Source: Nocardioides marmotae (GTDB lineage: Bacteria > Actinomycetota > Actinomycetes > Propionibacteriales > Nocardioidaceae). Taken from it: 64,000 nt of DNA. This document shows positions 14,781-23,357 of the stretch, piece after piece. The stretch covers positions 3,162,001 to 3,226,000 of the forward strand of contig NZ_CP053660.1 in NCBI RefSeq assembly GCF_013177455.1, given 5' to 3'. The position numbers and the translations under genes were made by a program. The notes under the pieces were generated by a model. The model had not been told where the DNA came from, did no database searches, and saw only the letters and a list, made by a program, of their open reading frames with translations. Each line of letters starts with the position of its first letter. Within the stretch, counting starts at the first letter, position 1.

Positions 14781-16352
14781 GTGCCCCGGAAGTCCCTGGT
14801 CCTCCTCACCGTCTGCCTCGCGACGGTCACCATCAACCTGAGCACCACCATCACCAACATCGCGCTCCCGACCCTGGCCGAGGAGCTCGACGCCGGGACG
14901 CGCGAGCTGCTCTGGATCGTCGACGGCTACAACCTCGCGTTCGCCGCGCTGGTCCTGGCGATGGGCAGCCTCTCCGACCGGTTCGGCCGGCGCCCGGCGC
15001 TGGTCCTCGGCCTGGCCGGCTTCGCGCTGAGCAGCGCCGCCGCCGCCCTCGTCGACACCAGCGCCGCCCTGGTCGCGATCCGCGTGGCCATGGGCGTCTT
15101 CGCCGCCGTCATCTTCCCGACGACCCTCTCGATCATCGCCAACGCCTTCACCGAGCGGCGCGCCCGCGCGTCCGCCCTCGGGCTGTGGGGCGCCTCGGTC
15201 GGCGTCGGCGTGGCGCTCGGCCCGGTGGCCGGCGGCTTCCTGCTCGAGCACTACAGCTGGCACAGCGTCTTCCTCGCCCTGGTGCCGATCAGCGTGCTCA
15301 CGATCGCGATGGCCCTGGCCTGGGTGCCGGAGTCCCGCGACCCCCACGTGCCGCGCATCGACCGCCCCGGGTTCGTCGTCTCCGTGGCCGCCCTCGGCAC
15401 GCTGACGTGGACCATCATCGAGGCTCCCGAGCACGGCTGGAGCAGCGCGATCACCATCGCCGGCTTCGCGGCGGCCGCGGCGCTCGTCATCGGCTTCGTG
15501 CTCATCGAGCGCGCGGTGGCCCACCCGATGATCGACGTGACGCTGTTCCTCGACCGCCGCTTCAGCGCCGCCTGCGGCGCGGTGACGATCGCCTTCTTCG
15601 CCCTCTTCGGCTTCATCTTCCTGATCACCCAGTTCTTCCAGTTCGTGCGCGACTACACCCCGCTCGAGACCGGCGTCCGCTTCCTGCCGGTCGCCCTGTC
15701 GATCGCGGTCGCCTCGATCGTCGGCAGCTGGCTGGCGCCCCGCGTGGGCACCAAGGCGGTGGTCACCCCCGGCCTGGTCATGCTCGGCGGGGCGTTCCTG
15801 TGGGTGGCGACCATCGAGGTCGACGTGGCCTACGCGAGCGTTGTCGTGCCCCAGATGGTCCTGCTCGGAGGCGGCATCGGCCTGGTGAGCACCCCGGCGA
15901 CCGAGTCGATCATGCGGGTCCTGCCGCCGGCCCGTGCCGGCGTCGGCTCGGCCGTCAACGACGCCACCCGCGAGCTCGGGGGCACCCTCGGCGTCGCGGT
16001 CGTGGGGTCGATCTTCTCCTTCCGCTACGCCGATTCGTTGCTGGCGACCGTGCAGGGACGTCTGGACGGACCCACCGCCGACGCCGCCGCGGACTCCGTC
16101 GGGTTCGCCGACGCCGTGGCCGCCCAGGTCCCCGGGCTCGCCGCCGCGGTCGACGACGCCTTCCTCGACGGGCTGGCCCTGGGCTGCACGGTCATCGGCG
16201 TGCTGTGCCTCGTCGGCGGCCTCGCCGCGCTCGTCGCCCTGCCGGGCAACCACGACGACTCCCCCGACCAGCTCGACCAGCTCGACCAGCTCGACGACCG
16301 GAGCACCGCAGGGGACGTGGTGGGCACGGCCCACGACGCTCCTCGGCGGTGA
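14781..16352 (+). CDS. MFS transporter, DHA2 (14-TMS, EmrB/QacA) family
   Basis: A 523-residue inner-membrane drug:proton antiporter of the DHA2 group. It has motif A after TM2 (GSLSDRFGRRPALVLG), the DHA2 motif C-like segment LGLWGASVGVGVALGPVAGG, and 14 hydrophobic segments. It ends in a hydrophilic tail carrying a nine-base DNA repeat that encodes DQLDQLDQLDD. The start is GTG at 14781 with CAGGAG upstream; the first helix begins at once (SLVLLTVCLATVTINL). The divergent TetR and intergenic palindrome indicate ligand-induced efflux. The substrate is unknown. Confidence 0.92.
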   Translation: MPRKSLVLLTVCLATVTINLSTTITNIALPTLAEELDAGTRELLWIVDGYNLAFAALVLAMGSLSDRFGRRPALVLGLAGFALSSAAAALVDTSAALVAIRVAMGVFAAVIFPTTLSIIANAFTERRARASALGLWGASVGVGVALGPVAGGFLLEHYSWHSVFLALVPISVLTIAMALAWVPESRDPHVPRIDRPGFVVSVAALGTLTWTIIEAPEHGWSSAITIAGFAAAAALVIGFVLIERAVAHPMIDVTLFLDRRFSAACGAVTIAFFALFGFIFLITQFFQFVRDYTPLETGVRFLPVALSIAVASIVGSWLAPRVGTKAVVTPGLVMLGGAFLWVATIEVDVAYASVVVPQMVLLGGGIGLVSTPATESIMRVLPPARAGVGSAVNDATRELGGTLGVAVVGSIFSFRYADSLLATVQGRLDGPTADAAADSVGFADAVAAQVPGLAAAVDDAFLDGLALGCTVIGVLCLVGGLAALVALPGNHDDSPDQLDQLDQLDDRSTAGDVVGTAHDAPRR

Positions 16353-16362
16353 GGGCCGGGCT

Positions 16363-16387
16363 GTTTGCCGGGCCGGTCGCGGGGGAA
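16363..16387 (+). promoter_or_regulatory. Possible SigB/SigF-type promoter upstream of rsbW-sig pair
   Basis: GTTT (16363-16366), 15 bp, then GGGGAA (16382-16387) partly fits the GTTT-N14-17-GGGTAT pattern of SigB/SigF-family promoters. It lies 67 bp before the anti-sigma gene. Such operons are often autoregulated. The -10 match is only 4 of 6. Confidence 0.35.
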
Positions 16388-16453
16388 GCACCCGGTGGCG
16401 GGCCCGCACCACTAAGGTCGTCCCGACGGTCCCAGCGAAGAAGGACGAACCAC

Positions 16454-16891
16454 ATGTCTGTCACGGCCAGCGGTCCCCACCAGGACCGCGCCGACGTCGA
16501 GCTGCGGGTCCCGGCCGACGGCGTCTACGTCTCGGTGCTCCGCACCACCACCGCCGGCCTGGCCGCGCGCCTGGACTTCACGATCGACGACATCGAGGAC
16601 CTGCGCATCGCGGTGGGCGAGGCCTGCGCGATGGTCCTCTCCGAGGCCGACCCGGCCTCGGACCTGCTGTGCCGCTTCTGGTTGCTGCCGGGCCGGATGA
16701 CGGTCTCGGTGAGCGTGGACGCCGCGGCGCCGGCGGCGCCCGACGAGGACAGCTTCGCCTGGCAGGTGCTCACCACGCTGGCCTCGGCCGCGTCGGTGCA
16801 GACCGAGGCCGGCCGGTTCGGCGTCACGATGACGATGAAGGCGCTCGACCTGGGGGACGACCTCGAGGCGACGCTGGGTGCCGGGCTCTGA
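16454..16891 (+). CDS. RsbW-like anti-sigma regulatory factor
   Basis: A 145-residue GHKL-ATPase-type anti-sigma factor of the RsbW/UsfX/PrsH class, which holds a SigB/SigF-family sigma factor inactive until an anti-anti-sigma protein displaces it. Visible features: the N-terminal strand ELRVPADGVYVSVLRTTTAGLAARLDF, the N-box-like helix DIEDLRIAVGEACAMVL, and a C-terminal segment GRFGVTMTMKAL. The usual N-box asparagine is replaced in EACAMVL, as in other actinobacterial members, so kinase activity may be weak or absent. It has a good ribosome-binding site (GAAGAAGGA) and sits 2 bp before the sigma gene. No anti-anti-sigma gene is adjacent. Confidence 0.88.
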   Translation: MSVTASGPHQDRADVELRVPADGVYVSVLRTTTAGLAARLDFTIDDIEDLRIAVGEACAMVLSEADPASDLLCRFWLLPGRMTVSVSVDAAAPAAPDEDSFAWQVLTTLASAASVQTEAGRFGVTMTMKALDLGDDLEATLGAGL

Positions 16892-16893
16892 CG

Positions 16894-17712
16894 ATGGACG
16901 CCCCGCGCACGCAGGAGATGATCACGGAGGCGGACTCCCCGCCGACCGGGATCGAGCTGACGCGCCTGCGCAGCGCCGAGCTGTTCCGCGAGCTGCACGA
17001 CGCCGGCGCCCCGCAGCACGTGCGCGCCCGCGCGCGTGACGACCTGGTGCACCTGCACCTGCCTCTGGTCGAGCACTGCGCCCGGCGGTTCCGCAACCGC
17101 GGCGAGCCGTTCGAGGACCTGGTGCAGGTGGGCACGATCGGGCTGATCAAGTCCGTCGACCGCTTCGACACCGACCGCGGCGTGGAGTTCTCGACGTACG
17201 CCACGCCGACCATCATCGGCGAGATCAAGCGCTACTTCCGGGACAAGGGCTGGGCCATCCGCGTCCCCCGCCGGCTCCAGGAGCTGCGCATGCAGATCGG
17301 CTCGGCCACCGCCGAGCTGACCCAGTCGCTGGGCCGCTCCCCCACGCCGCGCGAGCTGGCCGAGGCGATCGGCTGCACCGTGGAGGAGATCGTCGAGGGC
17401 ATCGAGTCGAGCAACGCCTACTCCACGCTGTCCCTGGACGCCAGCGACGACTCCGAGGACGGCGCGGCCTCGATGCTCGACGCGATCGGCGTCGACGACG
17501 CCAACCTCGAGCACGTCGAGATCCGCGAGTCGATCAAGCCGCTGCTGGACCGGCTGGACCCGCGGGAGAAGAAGATCCTGCTGCTCCGGTTCTTCAAGAA
17601 CATGACCCAGTCGCAGATCGCCGAGGAGATCGGCGTCTCCCAGATGCACGTCTCCCGGCTGCTCAACCGCACCCTGGTGCAGCTGCGGACCTCGCTGGAG
17701 GAGGCGGACTAG
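16894..17712 (+). CDS. RNA polymerase sigma factor, SigB/SigF/SigG family
   Basis: A 272-residue group 3 sigma factor. Region 2 contains LVQVGTIGLIKSVDRFDTDRGVEFSTYATPTIIGEIKRYFRDKGWAIRVPR in overlapping recognisable pieces (DLVQVGTIGLIK, FSTYATPTIIGEIKRYFRD). Region 3 follows (LQELRMQIGSATAELTQ, PTPRELAEAIG), and region 4 has the helix-turn-helix RFFKNMTQSQIAEEIGVSQM-HVSRLL. Two bases separate it from the RsbW-like gene, so the pair is co-expressed at matched levels. It is expected to read GTTT-N15-GGGTA promoters in stress or stationary phase; one such promoter is seen at 34874. ATG at 16894 is used, with ATG at 16918 an alternative. Confidence 0.93.
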   Translation: MDAPRTQEMITEADSPPTGIELTRLRSAELFRELHDAGAPQHVRARARDDLVHLHLPLVEHCARRFRNRGEPFEDLVQVGTIGLIKSVDRFDTDRGVEFSTYATPTIIGEIKRYFRDKGWAIRVPRRLQELRMQIGSATAELTQSLGRSPTPRELAEAIGCTVEEIVEGIESSNAYSTLSLDASDDSEDGAASMLDAIGVDDANLEHVEIRESIKPLLDRLDPREKKILLLRFFKNMTQSQIAEEIGVSQMHVSRLLNRTLVQLRTSLEEAD

Positions 17713-17726
17713 CCGGCTGGTCCGGA

Positions 17727-18182
17727 CTAGTTGGGGTCCCCCGCGTCGCCGCGGGTCGGGTCGTCGGTCAGCACCGCGGTGCTGGAGGGGTGCAGCACCC
17801 CCACGAGGACGACGACCGCGGCGAGCACGAGCGCGACCGCGACCGCCTTGGCGGTGGCGTCGCCGGTGCGGAAGGACCAGGCGATCCCGAGCGCGAACAG
17901 CTGCGCGAGGACGACCGGGCTGCGTGACCACGTCGCGTGCTTGAGCAGGCCGGCGGCGCAGGCGACGATCGCTGCTCCGCAGACGAGGAAGAACACCGTG
18001 GTGGTGAGGTTCATCGTCACGCGACCGGGCGTGAGGTGGGCGATCTCCAGGACCGCCAGGACCAGCAGGACCAGGCCCTCACCGGCGGCGACGGTCGCCG
18101 CGACGGTCAGCGGGACCGGGTGGGCGCCGGCCGGCCCGGTCGGGTCGCCGGAGGGGGTGTCGAGGTCGTCCGTCGGGGCCAC
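17727..18182 (-). CDS. Four-helix integral membrane protein, function unknown
   Basis: 151 residues, GTG start at 18182. After a Pro/Gly-rich cytoplasmic lead of ~22 residues there are four hydrophobic segments: TVAATVAAGEGLVLLVLAVL, VFFLVCGAAIVACAAGLL, SPVVLAQLFALGIAWSF and AVAVALVLAAVVVLVGVL, then a short polar tail. No catalytic motif is visible. It is convergent with the sigma gene (14 bp between stops) and divergent from whiB1. Similar small membrane proteins are common next to regulators in actinobacteria, but I cannot name the family. Confidence 0.7.
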   Translation of the reverse strand: MAPTDDLDTPSGDPTGPAGAHPVPLTVAATVAAGEGLVLLVLAVLEIAHLTPGRVTMNLTTTVFFLVCGAAIVACAAGLLKHATWSRSPVVLAQLFALGIAWSFRTGDATAKAVAVALVLAAVVVLVGVLHPSSTAVLTDDPTRGDAGDPN

Positions 18183-18305
18183 CGTTCGAGCCTAACCGGG
18201 GCCGTCGGCTGCGCCGGAGGCCGGTCGGCCGTGGCCCCTGTGACGGAAGAGACCATGGCAAACGCTTGTATAACGTTCTAAAGATTGCCACGCTGGACAC
18301 TCGCT

Positions 18306-18321
18306 CGTGAATGCGTTCACA
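18306..18321. promoter_or_regulatory. CRP-family (GlxR/Cmr-type) binding site upstream of whiB1
   Basis: CGTGAATGCGTTCACA matches TGTGA-N6-TCACA at nine of the ten fixed positions (the first base is C) and is symmetric (GTGAA/TTCAC). It lies 83 bp upstream of whiB1 in a 221-bp region of unusually low GC that also contains TATAAC (18269-18274). In M. tuberculosis whiB1 is controlled by CRP (Rv3676), which supports the call. Confidence 0.7.
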
Positions 18322-18403
18322 TCGCGTTGCCCCCGCACGGGCCCGCAGGCCTGAGCTGCCCCTTGCCTGCACGTACGTAGAAGAGAGTAGGGATTTCCCA
18401 GCC

Positions 18404-18655
18404 ATGGATTGGCGCCACCGTTCCGCCTGCCTCGACGAGGACCCGGAACTGTTCTTCCCGATCGGCAACACCGGTCCGGCCATCCTCCAGATCGAGGAGG
18501 CCAAGCAGGTGTGCCGACGATGCGAGGTGCGCGAGCAGTGTCTCGCGTGGGCGCTCGAGGCGGGTCAGGACCACGGGGTCTGGGGCGGCCTCAGCGAGGA
18601 CGAGCGTCGCGCGCTGAAGCGCCGCAACGCCCGGGCCCGCGTCCGCACGGCCTGA
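18404..18655 (+). CDS. whiB1: WhiB-family iron-sulfur regulator, WhiB1-like
   Basis: An 83-residue WhiB protein, very close to what I recall of M. tuberculosis WhiB1. Four cysteines ligate a [4Fe-4S] cluster: C9, C37, C40 and C46 (C...CxxC...C). The turn GVWGG is followed by the basic DNA-binding tail LSEDERRALKRRNARARVRTA. WhiB1 binds the primary sigma factor region 4, and its cluster reacts with nitric oxide. ATG at 18404 gives the standard MDWRHRSAC start. The next gene is pdtaS on the opposite strand, as in the Rv3219-Rv3220c arrangement, and a CRP-type site lies upstream. Confidence 0.95.
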   Translation: MDWRHRSACLDEDPELFFPIGNTGPAILQIEEAKQVCRRCEVREQCLAWALEAGQDHGVWGGLSEDERRALKRRNARARVRTA

Positions 18656-18683
18656 TCCGGAGGACCGACCCCGCCCGACCCGC

Positions 18684-20207
18684 TCACGCCAGAGGTACGT
18701 CGACCGAGGCCCGCGTCCCCGGTCCGGCCGGCACCGGTCCGAGCTCGAGCCGTCCGCCGAGCTCGGACTCGACCAGCGTGCGCACGATGGAGAGCCCGAG
18801 GTTGGTCGACCCGTCCAGGTCGAACCCCTCGGGCAGCCCGCGCCCGTCGTCGTCGACGGTGAGGCGCAGGCGACCCTCGCCGCGGCGTACCGTCATCCGG
18901 ATCGTGCCCCCGGGCCCCTCGTCCTCCCCGAGCGCGGAGAGGTCCTCGGGCACCGCGGGCTCGGCCCGGGCGTCGACCTCGTAGCCGTGCTCGACGGCGT
19001 TCTGCAACAGCTCGGTGAGCACCATCGCCAGGGCGGTCGCCGACTCCGAGGGCAGCGTGCCGAACCCGCCGTCGCGCACCATGCGCACCCGCCCGGCGAC
19101 CGCGCTGACCTCGGTCACCATCGAGCCGAGCCGGTCGGCGATCTCGTCGAAGTCGACGGTCTCCTCGACCGCCTGGCTCAGGGTCTCGTGCACGATCGCG
19201 ATCGAGCCCACCCGCCGCACCGCCTCCTCGAGCGCCAGCTTGGCGGCCTCGGAGTCGATCCGGCGCGCCTGGAGCCGCAGCAGCGCGGCCACGGTCTGCA
19301 GGTTGTTCTTCACCCGGTGGTGGATCTCGCGGATCGTGGCGTCCTTGGTGACCAGCTCGCGGTCGCGCCGCCGCAGGTCGGTGACGTCGCGCACCAGCAC
19401 CAGCGCACCGATGTGGGTGCCCTGCGGACGCAGCGGGATCGAGCGGACGATCAAGGAGACCGTGTCGGTGCCGATCTCGGTGTCGCGGTGCGCCCGCCCG
19501 CCGAGCACCGCGCTCAGCGTCTCCTCGTCCGGGCGGCGCCGGGGCGGCACCAGCTCGCGGGTGAGGTCGGCCAGGGAGAGCCCGGCGAGGTCGCCGGAGA
19601 GCCCCAGCCGGCGGTAGACCGAGAGCGCGTTGGGGCTGGCGTAGGCGACCCGGCCGCGGGCGTCGACGCGCAGGAACCCGTCGCCGACGCGCGGGGAGTC
19701 GGCGTGGTCGCTGCGCTGCCCCGTGGCCGGGAACCAGCCCTGGGCGATCATCTGCGTCAGGTCCGCGGCGGTCTGGAGGTAGGACAGCTCGAGGCGGCTG
19801 GGCGTGCGGACGCCCAGCAGGTTGGTGTTGCGCGCGACGACCGCGATCACCCGGCCCGCGCGCCGCACGGGGATCGTCTCGACGCGGACCGGCACGTCGT
19901 CGCGCCACTCCGGGTCGCCCTCGCGGACCAGCCGGCCCTCGGCGTACGCCGTGTCGAGCAGGGGGCGCCGACCGGCGGGGACGAAGGTGCCGACGACGTC
20001 GTCGACGTACGCCGTCGGGCCGGTCGTCGGGCGCATCTGGCCCGCCGCCCAGAAGCCGGAGCCGGCGCGGTCGGGCAGCCAGAGCACCAGGTCGGCGAAG
20101 GACAGGTCGGCGATGATCTGCCAGTCCGCCTGCAACAGCTGGAGCCAGGCGACGTCCTCCTCGGAGAGGTCGGTGTGGCTGCGCACCAGGTCGGCGAGGG
20201 TCGGCAC
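18684..20207 (-). CDS. pdtaS: Sensor histidine kinase PdtaS (GAF-PAS-HisKA_2-HATPase)
   Basis: A 507-residue soluble sensor kinase. A GAF-like domain (about 15-150) and a PAS domain (about 165-285) precede the HisKA_2 dimerisation helix with the phospho-acceptor EIHHRVKNNLQTVAALLRLQ (about 300-320). The HATPase_c domain follows, with N-box TELLQNAVEHGY, G1 DDDGRGLPEGF and NLGLSIVRTLV. In M. tuberculosis PdtaS phosphorylates the ANTAR RNA-binding regulator PdtaR, encoded elsewhere; no pdtaR is seen here. The family responds to nitric oxide/copper and c-di-GMP. GTG start at 20207. It is convergent with whiB1, 28 bp between stops, matching the known gene pair. Confidence 0.93.
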   Translation of the reverse strand: MPTLADLVRSHTDLSEEDVAWLQLLQADWQIIADLSFADLVLWLPDRAGSGFWAAGQMRPTTGPTAYVDDVVGTFVPAGRRPLLDTAYAEGRLVREGDPEWRDDVPVRVETIPVRRAGRVIAVVARNTNLLGVRTPSRLELSYLQTAADLTQMIAQGWFPATGQRSDHADSPRVGDGFLRVDARGRVAYASPNALSVYRRLGLSGDLAGLSLADLTRELVPPRRRPDEETLSAVLGGRAHRDTEIGTDTVSLIVRSIPLRPQGTHIGALVLVRDVTDLRRRDRELVTKDATIREIHHRVKNNLQTVAALLRLQARRIDSEAAKLALEEAVRRVGSIAIVHETLSQAVEETVDFDEIADRLGSMVTEVSAVAGRVRMVRDGGFGTLPSESATALAMVLTELLQNAVEHGYEVDARAEPAVPEDLSALGEDEGPGGTIRMTVRRGEGRLRLTVDDDGRGLPEGFDLDGSTNLGLSIVRTLVESELGGRLELGPVPAGPGTRASVDVPLA

Positions 20208-20284
20208 GGAATGTGACCTTACTGAAGCCCCGCGGAGGCCTCCTCGGGTCGGTCCCGGGCCGGTTCCCTGGCAGGATGGGGGGC

Positions 20285-21145
20285 ATGTCGGGGCAGTACT
20301 GGAAGCAGGTCCACCACCGCGGTCTCGCGGTCCCCCAGGACCGGCCGCTGGAGGACCTGACCGCCGAGCTCACCCGGTTCCTGGGCGATCCGGACCCCGA
20401 GCTGCGGGACGGCACCGCCTATCCCGCGCTGGCGACCTGGATCGCCCGCGGGGTCTACGACGACCTCCTGATCGGGCTCGGGGACGGCATGGCCGCGGGC
20501 CTCCTGGCCGGGCTCGGCGAGGTCGGCACGGACACCGTGCTGCGTCGCAGCTACTCCGCCCGGGTGCTCGCCGAGTGCCTCGAGCGCGACAACCGGCTGG
20601 GCCTGGTGCCCGCCGGCAAGGTGCTCGAGTGGGGCGACCGGGTCGCGACCTGGCTGCTGCGCGAGAAGGACGTCCGCGGGTTCCTGCCCGGCAAGGGCTG
20701 GGCCCACGCCGTCGCGCACGGCGCCGACGCGCTCGCCGCGCTGGCCCGCTCCCCCCACCTGGCCATGCCGGAGCTGACCGTCGTGCTCGACGTGGTCGCC
20801 GACCGCGTGCTGCTGCCGGTGGACCACCTGTTCGTCAACGGCGAGCCCGACCGTCTGGCCCTGGCCACGATGACCGTGCTGCGCCGCGACGAGGTGCCGC
20901 TGCGGGTCCTCGAGCCGTGGATCGCCCGCCTCGCCGCGGCGGCGTCCAGCCGGGCGACGTACGACGCGCGCGACCCGCACCTGGCCGGCGGCAACGCCGA
21001 GGCGTTCCTGCGCGCGCTGCACCTCCAGCTCGCGCTGGCGCCCGACCCGCCGGAGGTCCGCTCGGACCTGCTGCTCGTCGTGGTCGACGCCCTGCGCCAC
21101 ACGAACCCCTCGTTGTCGCAGGCGGGCGCTTCGGCCCCCGTGTGA
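20285..21145 (+). CDS. DUF2785-family protein
   Basis: A 286-residue protein of unknown function. The block DPELRDGTAYPALATWIARGVYDDLLIGLGDGMAAGLL is typical of DUF2785, an alpha-helical family found near the middle of which conserved R-S-Y-S-A-R-VLAE and D-L-W-like helices occur. The remainder is Ala/Leu-rich helices without catalytic motifs, membrane segments or a signal. ATG at 20285 is chosen because it lies just after a Gly-rich segment that is unlikely to be coding. It is divergent from pdtaS and upstream of the IlvG-like gene (25 bp). Confidence 0.7.
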   Translation: MSGQYWKQVHHRGLAVPQDRPLEDLTAELTRFLGDPDPELRDGTAYPALATWIARGVYDDLLIGLGDGMAAGLLAGLGEVGTDTVLRRSYSARVLAECLERDNRLGLVPAGKVLEWGDRVATWLLREKDVRGFLPGKGWAHAVAHGADALAALARSPHLAMPELTVVLDVVADRVLLPVDHLFVNGEPDRLALATMTVLRRDEVPLRVLEPWIARLAAAASSRATYDARDPHLAGGNAEAFLRALHLQLALAPDPPEVRSDLLLVVVDALRHTNPSLSQAGASAPV

Positions 21146-21170
21146 CGTGGGTTGCACATAGCCTGCGGGC

Positions 21171-22877
21171 ATGACCGACGCGACGACGCCCGAGACCACC
21201 GAGATCTGGCCCGACCTGACCGCCGACACCCCCGTGCCGGAGGGCCACGTGCGTGGCCACGCCGGTGAGCTCGCGGTCGCGGTCGCGCAGGCCCACGGCG
21301 TCGAGACCATGTTCACCCTCTCCGGCGCCCACGTCTTCCCGCTCTACGACGGCGCGGTCAAGGCCGAGCCCGCGATGCGCCTGCTCGACGTCCGGCACGA
21401 GCAGACCGCGGCGTTCGCGGCGGAGGCGACCGGCAAGCTGACCCGCGTCCCGGGCCTGGCCGTGCTGACCGCCGGCCCGGGCGTGACCAACGGCGTGAGC
21501 GCGATCGCGCAGGCCCAGTTCGCCGGCTCCCCCATGGTCGTCGTCGGCGGCCGCGCCCCGCAGAACCGGTGGGGCAGCGGCAGCCTCCAGGAGCTCGACC
21601 AGCCGCCGATCGTGGCGTCGGTGTCCAAGGACGCCCGGACGCTGATGACCGCGGCCGACGTCGCGCCCGGGCTCGACCAGGCCTTCCGCGCGGCGGGGTC
21701 CTCCCACCGCGGGCCGGTCTTCGTCGACGTCCCGATGGATGAGCTGTTCGCCCAGGCCACGGTGGCCGCCCCGACCGCGGTCGGGGCGATGCGCGGCGCC
21801 GAGCCCGACCCCGAGGCGGTCGCCCGGGTCGCCGCGCTCCTGGCCGACGCGTCGCGGCCGGTGCTCGTGCTCGGCACCGACGTGTGGGCCGACCGCGCCG
21901 AGGAGGCCGCCCTGCGCCTCGTCGAGACCGCCGGCGTGCCCACGCTGACCAACGGGATGGGTCGCGGCGTCGTGCCGGGTGGCCACCCGCTGCTGGTCAC
22001 CAAGGCCCGCAGCCGGGCGCTCAAGGAGGCCGACCTGGTCGTCGTGGTCGGCACCCCGCTGGACTTCCGCCTCTCCTACGGCGTCTTCGGCGACGCCCAG
22101 GTCGTGCACGTCGCCGACTCCCCCGGCCAGCTCTCCGCGCACGCCTCGCTGGCCGCCTCGGTCGCCGGTGATCTCACCTCGGTGCTCGACGGCGTGCTGG
22201 CCGGCCTCGAGCGCTCGCCGCGGAAGCCGGACTGGACGGCGTGGGTCGACACGCTGCAGGACACCGTCCGCGCCGGCATCGAGCGAGACCGCGCCCTGCT
22301 CACCGCGGAGGCCGACCCCATCCACCCCGCACGCATCTACGGCGAGCTCGTGCCGCGCCTCGCCGACGACGCGGTGGTCATCGGCGACGGCGGCGACTTC
22401 GTCAGCTTCGCCGGCAAGTTCGTGGAGCCCAAGCGCCCCGGCGGCTGGCTCGACCCGGGCCCCTACGGCTGCCTCGGCGCCGGCCTCGGTGCCGCCATCG
22501 CCGCCCGGATCGCACGCCCCTCGTCGCAGGTCGTGCTGCTGCTCGGCGACGGCGCGGCCGGCTTCTCGCTGATGGACGTCGACACCCTGGTCCGGCACAA
22601 CCTCCCGGTCGTGATGATCATGGGCAACAACTCCGCCTGGGGCCTGGAGAAGGGCCCGATGCAGATGCTCTACGGCTACGACGTGATCGCCGACCTCGCG
22701 CCCCGCACGGCCTACGACGAGGTGGTCAAGGCGCTCGGCGGCGGCGGCGAGACCGTCACCGACCCGCGGCAGATCGGGGCGGCCATCGACCGGGCGTTCG
22801 CCTCGAACGTGCCCTACCTGGTCAACGTGATCACCGACGTCGACGCGGCCTACCCGCGCGCCACCTTCGGGATCTGA
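21171..22877 (+). CDS. ilvG: Thiamine-diphosphate enzyme, acetolactate synthase-like (IlvG type)
   Basis: 568 residues with the three ThDP-enzyme domains: pyrimidine-binding (about 28-195; LSGAHVFPLYDGAV, RHEQTAAFAAEATGKLTRVPG with catalytic Glu), central (about 205-330), and diphosphate-binding (about 385-560; GDGAAGFSLMDVDTL...MGNNSAWGLEK, the GDG-N motif). Similarity to M. tuberculosis IlvG (Rv1820), as I remember it, is high throughout (FTLSG, AGPGVTNG, NPYG-like DSGPFGCLG). Rv1820-type proteins are poorly characterised; the reaction may be pyruvate condensation or another 2-keto-acid/oxalyl-CoA lyase activity. No ilvN small subunit is adjacent. The GNAT gene starts within its stop codon (TGATG). 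Confidence 0.85.
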   Translation: MTDATTPETTEIWPDLTADTPVPEGHVRGHAGELAVAVAQAHGVETMFTLSGAHVFPLYDGAVKAEPAMRLLDVRHEQTAAFAAEATGKLTRVPGLAVLTAGPGVTNGVSAIAQAQFAGSPMVVVGGRAPQNRWGSGSLQELDQPPIVASVSKDARTLMTAADVAPGLDQAFRAAGSSHRGPVFVDVPMDELFAQATVAAPTAVGAMRGAEPDPEAVARVAALLADASRPVLVLGTDVWADRAEEAALRLVETAGVPTLTNGMGRGVVPGGHPLLVTKARSRALKEADLVVVVGTPLDFRLSYGVFGDAQVVHVADSPGQLSAHASLAASVAGDLTSVLDGVLAGLERSPRKPDWTAWVDTLQDTVRAGIERDRALLTAEADPIHPARIYGELVPRLADDAVVIGDGGDFVSFAGKFVEPKRPGGWLDPGPYGCLGAGLGAAIAARIARPSSQVVLLLGDGAAGFSLMDVDTLVRHNLPVVMIMGNNSAWGLEKGPMQMLYGYDVIADLAPRTAYDEVVKALGGGGETVTDPRQIGAAIDRAFASNVPYLVNVITDVDAAYPRATFGI

Positions 22878-23356
22878 TGCGGCTGCGGCGAGCCACCCCG
22901 GACGACCTCGGGCCGGCCGGCGCCGTGACGGTGGCGGCGTACGCCGCGTTCGTGACCGGCGAGGACGACCCCTACCTCGACCGGCTGCGCGACGCGGCCC
23001 GCCGCGACCGGGAGGCCGAGCTGTGGGTGGCGGTCGACGACGGGAACGTGCTCGGCACCGTGACGATCTGCCCGCCCGGCTCGTCGTGGCGCGAGATCTC
23101 CCGGGCGGGCGAGGGCGAGTTCCGGATGCTCGCCGTCCACCCGGCCGCCCGCGGCCGCGGCGTCGGGGCCGCCCTGGTCGACCTGGTGCTCGACCGCTTC
23201 CGCTACGACGGCGCCACGGCGGTGGTGATGTCGAGCCTGAGGGAGATGGCCGACGCCCACCGCCTCTACGCTCGGGCCGGGTTCACCCGGCTGCCCGAGC
23301 GCGACTTCTCGCCGGCACCCGACGTCCAGCTGATCGCCTTCGGAAGGGACCTCTGA
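22877..23356 (+). CDS. GNAT-family N-acetyltransferase
   Basis: A 159-residue acetyltransferase with the GNAT acetyl-CoA motif: FRMLAVHPAARGRGVGAALVD is the V-x-P-x-x-R-G-x-G-x-G/A segment (about 87-107). A further Y-A-R-A-G-F-T-R-L motif B lies near the C-terminus. The acceptor is unknown. Its ATG overlaps the stop of the IlvG-like gene (TGATG) and it is followed after 1 bp by the thioesterase-like gene, so the three form an operon. Confidence 0.9.
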   Translation: MRLRRATPDDLGPAGAVTVAAYAAFVTGEDDPYLDRLRDAARRDREAELWVAVDDGNVLGTVTICPPGSSWREISRAGEGEFRMLAVHPAARGRGVGAALVDLVLDRFRYDGATAVVMSSLREMADAHRLYARAGFTRLPERDFSPAPDVQLIAFGRDL

Positions 23357-23357
23357 G

